A stretch of 64,000 nucleotides of DNA, taken from positions 62,001-126,000 of the forward strand of contig NZ_JAMYJR010000014.1 of NCBI RefSeq assembly GCF_024137025.1, in the 5' to 3' direction. Shown one piece after another: positions 61,588 to 64,000 of the stretch (positions within the stretch are counted from its first letter, which is position 1; each line of letters begins with the position of its first letter). Under the pieces are notes generated by a model. That model ran no database searches and was not told the origin of the DNA. It saw nothing but the letters and a program-made list of their open reading frames with translations. This stretch comes from Paractinoplanes aksuensis (lineage in GTDB: Bacteria > Actinomycetota > Actinomycetes > Mycobacteriales > Micromonosporaceae). The position numbers and the translations under genes are program-made.

Positions 61588-62055
61588 CTAAAGGGCCCGG
61601 GCGTACGAGAGCACGCCCTCCTGCCCCTGGTAGTAGCCGAAGTCCTCGATGCGGACGTAGCCGGCCGACTCGTAGAGGGCGATCGCCTCGGGCTGCCGGT
61701 CGCCGGTCTCGAGGATCACCCGGTGGCAGCCGGCCGCGCGGGCCGAGTCCTCGATCGCGGCCAGCAGGCGCCGCCCGAGGCCCTGGCCGCGGGCCGAGCG
61801 GGCCGTGAACATGCGCTTGAGCTCGGCGTCGTCGCCGTGGCGGCGCCAGGCGGCACAGGCCACCAGGCGCTCGCCGTCGTCGGCGACGAAGAACGCGCCG
61901 TTCGGTGGGGTGAAGTCGTCGTCGGCGATGGGCGTGTCGTCGCCGGATCCGCCGTAGCGCTCGGAGAGCTCGGCGAACACGTCGACGATCAGCGCCCGGA
62001 CGGACGGCTCGGCGTAGTCGGCCTGCCTGATCTTGATGTCTTGCACAACGGGCAA
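61588..62055 (-). CDS. GNAT-family N-acetyltransferase
   Basis: 155 residues. The acetyl-CoA motif A is LKRMFTARSARGQGLGRRLLAAIEDSAR (about 80-107, RxxGxG/A type), followed by VILETGDRQPEAIALYESAGYVRIEDFGYY. Substrate unknown. The marked start is TTG 62055; GTG 62046 (VQDIKIRQADY) fits the family better but both lack a clear ribosome site. It follows thiL closely on the same strand, so it is probably coupled to it. Confidence 0.88.
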   Translation of the reverse strand: MPVVQDIKIRQADYAEPSVRALIVDVFAELSERYGGSGDDTPIADDDFTPPNGAFFVADDGERLVACAAWRRHGDDAELKRMFTARSARGQGLGRRLLAAIEDSARAAGCHRVILETGDRQPEAIALYESAGYVRIEDFGYYQGQEGVLSYARAL

Positions 62056-62061
62056 GCGTAA

Positions 62062-63000
62062 TCAGCGGAAGTGGTCCCAGCCCACCGGCCCGCTCCACGG
62101 TTTGCGGTCGACGGTGATGCCGGTGCCCTCGTGCACGAGGCCGATGGGCTGCCAGCCGGGCGGGAGCTCGGCGCCGGGCGGGAACGTGGCGGCCAGCGCG
62201 TGATCGTCGCCACCAGCCATGATCCACTGCAGCGGGTCGACGCCGAGCGCGGTCGCGGCGTCCAGCATCTGGCCGGAGACCTCGAACGACTCGGTGCGCA
62301 CGTCGATGCCGACCACGCTGGCCCGCGCGATGTGGCCCAGATCCTGCAGCAGGCCGTCGGAGATGTCGATCATCGACGTGGCTCCGGCCCGGGCCGCGGC
62401 CGGACCCGCCTCGTACGGCACAGCGGGTCGGCGATAGGCCTCGACCAGCGCTTTCGGCGTACGGAAACCTCGGGACAGCACCGTGTAGCCCGCCGCCGCG
62501 TAGCCGATCCGACCGGCCAGCGCGAGGGTGTCGCCCGGCTCGGCCCCGCTGCGCAGCACCGGCTTGCGGCCACCCAGATCGCCCAGGGCGGTCACGGCGA
62601 TGGTCAGCGTGGGGCTGGCGGACGTGTCGCCGCCCACCACCGCCGCCCCGACCAGCGCGGCCTCGTCCGACAGCCCACCGGCCAGTTCCTCGGCCCAGCT
62701 CACGTCGAGATCCGTCGGCGCGCACAAACCGACCAACAGGGCCGTCGGCACCGCCCCCATGGCCGCTATGTCGGCCAGGTTGGCGGCGGCGGCCCGGTGG
62801 CCGACGTCGGCCCCGGACGACCAGTCGCGGCGGAAATGGCGGCCCTCGACCAGGACGTCGGTGGAGGCCACGATCCGTCCGTCGGGCGCGGCGACGATCG
62901 CGCTGTCGTCGCCCGGACCCAGCAGTGTCGTCGGACCGTTCTCGAGCCGGGCGACCACCCGGGCGATGAGCCCGAACTCCCCGGCCTCGGCGATGCTCAC
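62062..63000 (-). CDS. thiL: Thiamine-monophosphate kinase
   Basis: Phosphorylates thiamine monophosphate to the active pyrophosphate. 312 residues. Motifs: LGPGDDSAIV (27-36), STDVLVEGRHFRRDWSS (46-62), AAANLADIAAMGAVPTALLVGL, GGDTSASPTLTIAVTALG, MIDISDGLLQDLGHIA and AGGDDHALAATFP. ATG start at 63000. It is divergent from the Lrp-like gene (98 bases). Confidence 0.96.
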   Translation of the reverse strand: MSIAEAGEFGLIARVVARLENGPTTLLGPGDDSAIVAAPDGRIVASTDVLVEGRHFRRDWSSGADVGHRAAAANLADIAAMGAVPTALLVGLCAPTDLDVSWAEELAGGLSDEAALVGAAVVGGDTSASPTLTIAVTALGDLGGRKPVLRSGAEPGDTLALAGRIGYAAAGYTVLSRGFRTPKALVEAYRRPAVPYEAGPAAARAGATSMIDISDGLLQDLGHIARASVVGIDVRTESFEVSGQMLDAATALGVDPLQWIMAGGDDHALAATFPPGAELPPGWQPIGLVHEGTGITVDRKPWSGPVGWDHFR

Positions 63001-63098
63001 TTGAGTGGCCTTTCGTTCCTGATGCGGCCCGCTGTCGCGCGGATCCTTACGGTAGTTTTCACGTTCGGGTTACGGCGGAGACGGAATGGAGTCGGAGC

Positions 63099-63332
63099 GT
63101 GGTACAGGCATACATCCTGATCCAGACCGAGGTCGGAAGGGCCCATGACGTGGCCGCCGCGATCGGCAAAATTCCTGGTGTCGTGCGCGTCGACGCTGTC
63201 ACCGGCCCTTACGACGTGGTGGTTCTGGCCGAGGCGCACACGGTCGACGACCTCGGCGGCCTCATTGTGAGCAAAGTCCAGTACGTACCCGGCATCATGC
63301 GAACCCTCACCTGCTCCGTGGTAAACCTCTGA
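63099..63332 (+). CDS. Stand-alone Lrp/AsnC ligand-binding (RAM) domain protein
   Basis: 77 residues consisting only of the C-terminal effector domain of Lrp/AsnC regulators: VQAYILIQTEVGRAHDVAAAIGKIPGVVRVDAVTGPYDVVVLAEAHTVDDLGGLIV and a closing GIMRTLTCSVV. It has no helix-turn-helix. Such proteins assemble into rings and may sense amino acids or modulate full-length Lrp (family knowledge). GTG start at 63099. Two bases separate it from the following gene. Confidence 0.9.
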   Translation: MVQAYILIQTEVGRAHDVAAAIGKIPGVVRVDAVTGPYDVVVLAEAHTVDDLGGLIVSKVQYVPGIMRTLTCSVVNL

Positions 63333-63334
63333 CC

Positions 63335-63976
63335 ATGGTCGACGTGGACACGCCCCCGGCGAAATCGAAGAAATCGGACCCGGCGACGCGGGGTGCGGCG
63401 CTGTGGGCCACGCTTATCGCGGTGCCTATCGCGGTGATCGTCGGTCTCGTGGCGTTCGCGCAGTTCACGCCGGAAAGCGACGACCCCGCGGCGGCGCCTT
63501 CGGCGTCGGCGCCGGTCGCCGTGCCGTCCACGCCGGTCCAGTTGGCCGCGCCCCGGCTCGACGAGCGGACGACCCAGGTCTGCCTGGCCGTGACCTCGCA
63601 GCTGCCGACCGAACTGCGGGGCCTGCCCGGCCGCAAGGTGACCGCCGGCCCCGAGCAGAACGCGGCCTGGGGCGAGCCGCCGGTCACCCTCGAATGCGGT
63701 GTGACACAGCCCACAATGTGCGAACGGATCGACGGCGGCCACGAGGGTTGCGTGCCGCTCGACGCCACCATGCTGGCCATGGACGGGGTCTGCTGGTGGG
63801 CCAAGGACGGCCCAGCCACCGACGTCTTCACCACGATGGACCGTGAGGTCGCCGTCCAGGTGACCGTGCCCGGCAGTTACACCCAGACCGGCCAGTGGGC
63901 CAACGAGTTCTCCGAGCCGGTGGTCAAGACGGTCAAGTCCACGACCAAGGGCGTCCCCAGCGGGTGCAAGGGCTAG
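63335..63976 (+). CDS. DUF3515 family membrane-anchored protein
   Basis: 213 residues. A Lys-rich cytoplasmic start, one transmembrane helix (about 20-43, GAALWATLIAVPIAVIVGLVAFAQF), a Pro/Ala-rich spacer, then an extracytoplasmic domain with six cysteines: QVCLAVTSQLPTELRGLPGRKV, LECGVTQPTMCERIDGG, EGCVPLDATMLAMDGVCWWAK and PSGCKG. The LPTEL...R and WG-PPV...C pattern is that of DUF3515. It is coupled closely to the Lrp-domain gene and is the conserved neighbour of thiL in actinobacteria as I recall. Function unknown. Confidence 0.85.
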   Translation: MVDVDTPPAKSKKSDPATRGAALWATLIAVPIAVIVGLVAFAQFTPESDDPAAAPSASAPVAVPSTPVQLAAPRLDERTTQVCLAVTSQLPTELRGLPGRKVTAGPEQNAAWGEPPVTLECGVTQPTMCERIDGGHEGCVPLDATMLAMDGVCWWAKDGPATDVFTTMDREVAVQVTVPGSYTQTGQWANEFSEPVVKTVKSTTKGVPSGCKG

Positions 63977-64000
63977 TGCAGGCCGCGCCTTTAATGCAAG

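Noticed and set aside
62997..63239. Leftward open frame of about 80 codons overlapping the thiL leader and the Lrp-domain gene
   Set aside because: It is antisense to the conserved RAM-domain gene and has no homology features.

Overview
The window is chromosomal DNA from a high-GC actinobacterium. The family is most likely Micromonosporaceae, Actinoplanes-like. This rests on very high G+C, frequent GTG starts, short or overlapping gene junctions, and a core gene order (rpsP, proS, ffh, glnD, glnK, amt, ftsY, smc, mutM, rnc, plsX, rpmF, coaD, rsmD, recG, rpmB, thiL) that I recall as the conserved actinobacterial smc-ftsY-ffh neighbourhood of Streptomyces. The genus is inference; no rRNA or tRNA gene was seen.

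Layout. 0-9.1 kb: rpsP (cut by the window edge), a DUF402 protein, proS, an ECF sigma factor with a membrane beta-propeller partner, an amidohydrolase, two Uma2-type nuclease-fold proteins, ffh and a small membrane protein. 9.3-12.7 kb: a Stealth-type sugar-phosphate transferase coupled to a UDP-sugar dehydrogenase, then a small membrane protein. 12.7-17.2 kb: a resorcinol/hydroxyquinol catabolic operon (AraC regulator, a fused maleylacetate reductase-intradiol dioxygenase, an FAD phenol hydroxylase). 17.2-31.6 kb: a large surface-glycan locus with a GtrA/GtrB-like pair, two MurG-like glycosyltransferases, two coiled-coil partner proteins, two membrane-anchored methyltransferase-like proteins, two long two-domain glycosyltransferases, a polytopic membrane protein and a secreted CAP protein. 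Most of its genes occur as diverged paralogous pairs. The whole 9.3-31.6 kb block lies between ffh and glnD, which I recall as adjacent in Streptomyces, so it looks like an accessory insertion.

31.7-44.3 kb returns to core genes: the amt-glnK-glnD nitrogen operon with a candidate GlnR operator, an APH-fold kinase, ftsY, a PhoD-like phosphatase preceded by a nine-codon coupled leader ORF, a HAD hydrolase, smc and a small coiled-coil protein. 45.0-48.4 kb is a second accessory unit: three translationally coupled genes for a PelF-like glycosyltransferase, a multi-pass membrane protein and a spherulin-4-like glycosidase, which resemble a reduced Pel-type exopolysaccharide locus. 48.4-64 kb: mutM, a PIG-V-like mannosyltransferase, rnc, plsX, rpmF, a DUF177 protein, a SepIVA/DivIVA-like protein, coaD, rsmD, an LPXTG surface protein, a gene-free stretch with a large inverted repeat, a DUF952 protein, recG, a FakA-like DhaL protein with an internal minisatellite, rpmB, an acetyltransferase, thiL, a stand-alone Lrp-type ligand-binding domain and a DUF3515 lipoprotein-like protein.

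Together the window joins translation, secretion and chromosome-maintenance genes with two or three cell-envelope glycan modules and a small aromatic-degradation operon. The items most worth follow-up are the reduced Pel-like locus, the duplicated surface-glycan locus (one long glycosyltransferase has lost its acidic metal motif), the dioxygenase-reductase fusion, tandem perfect DnaA boxes, the coupled leader ORF and the 23-bp-arm inverted repeat.
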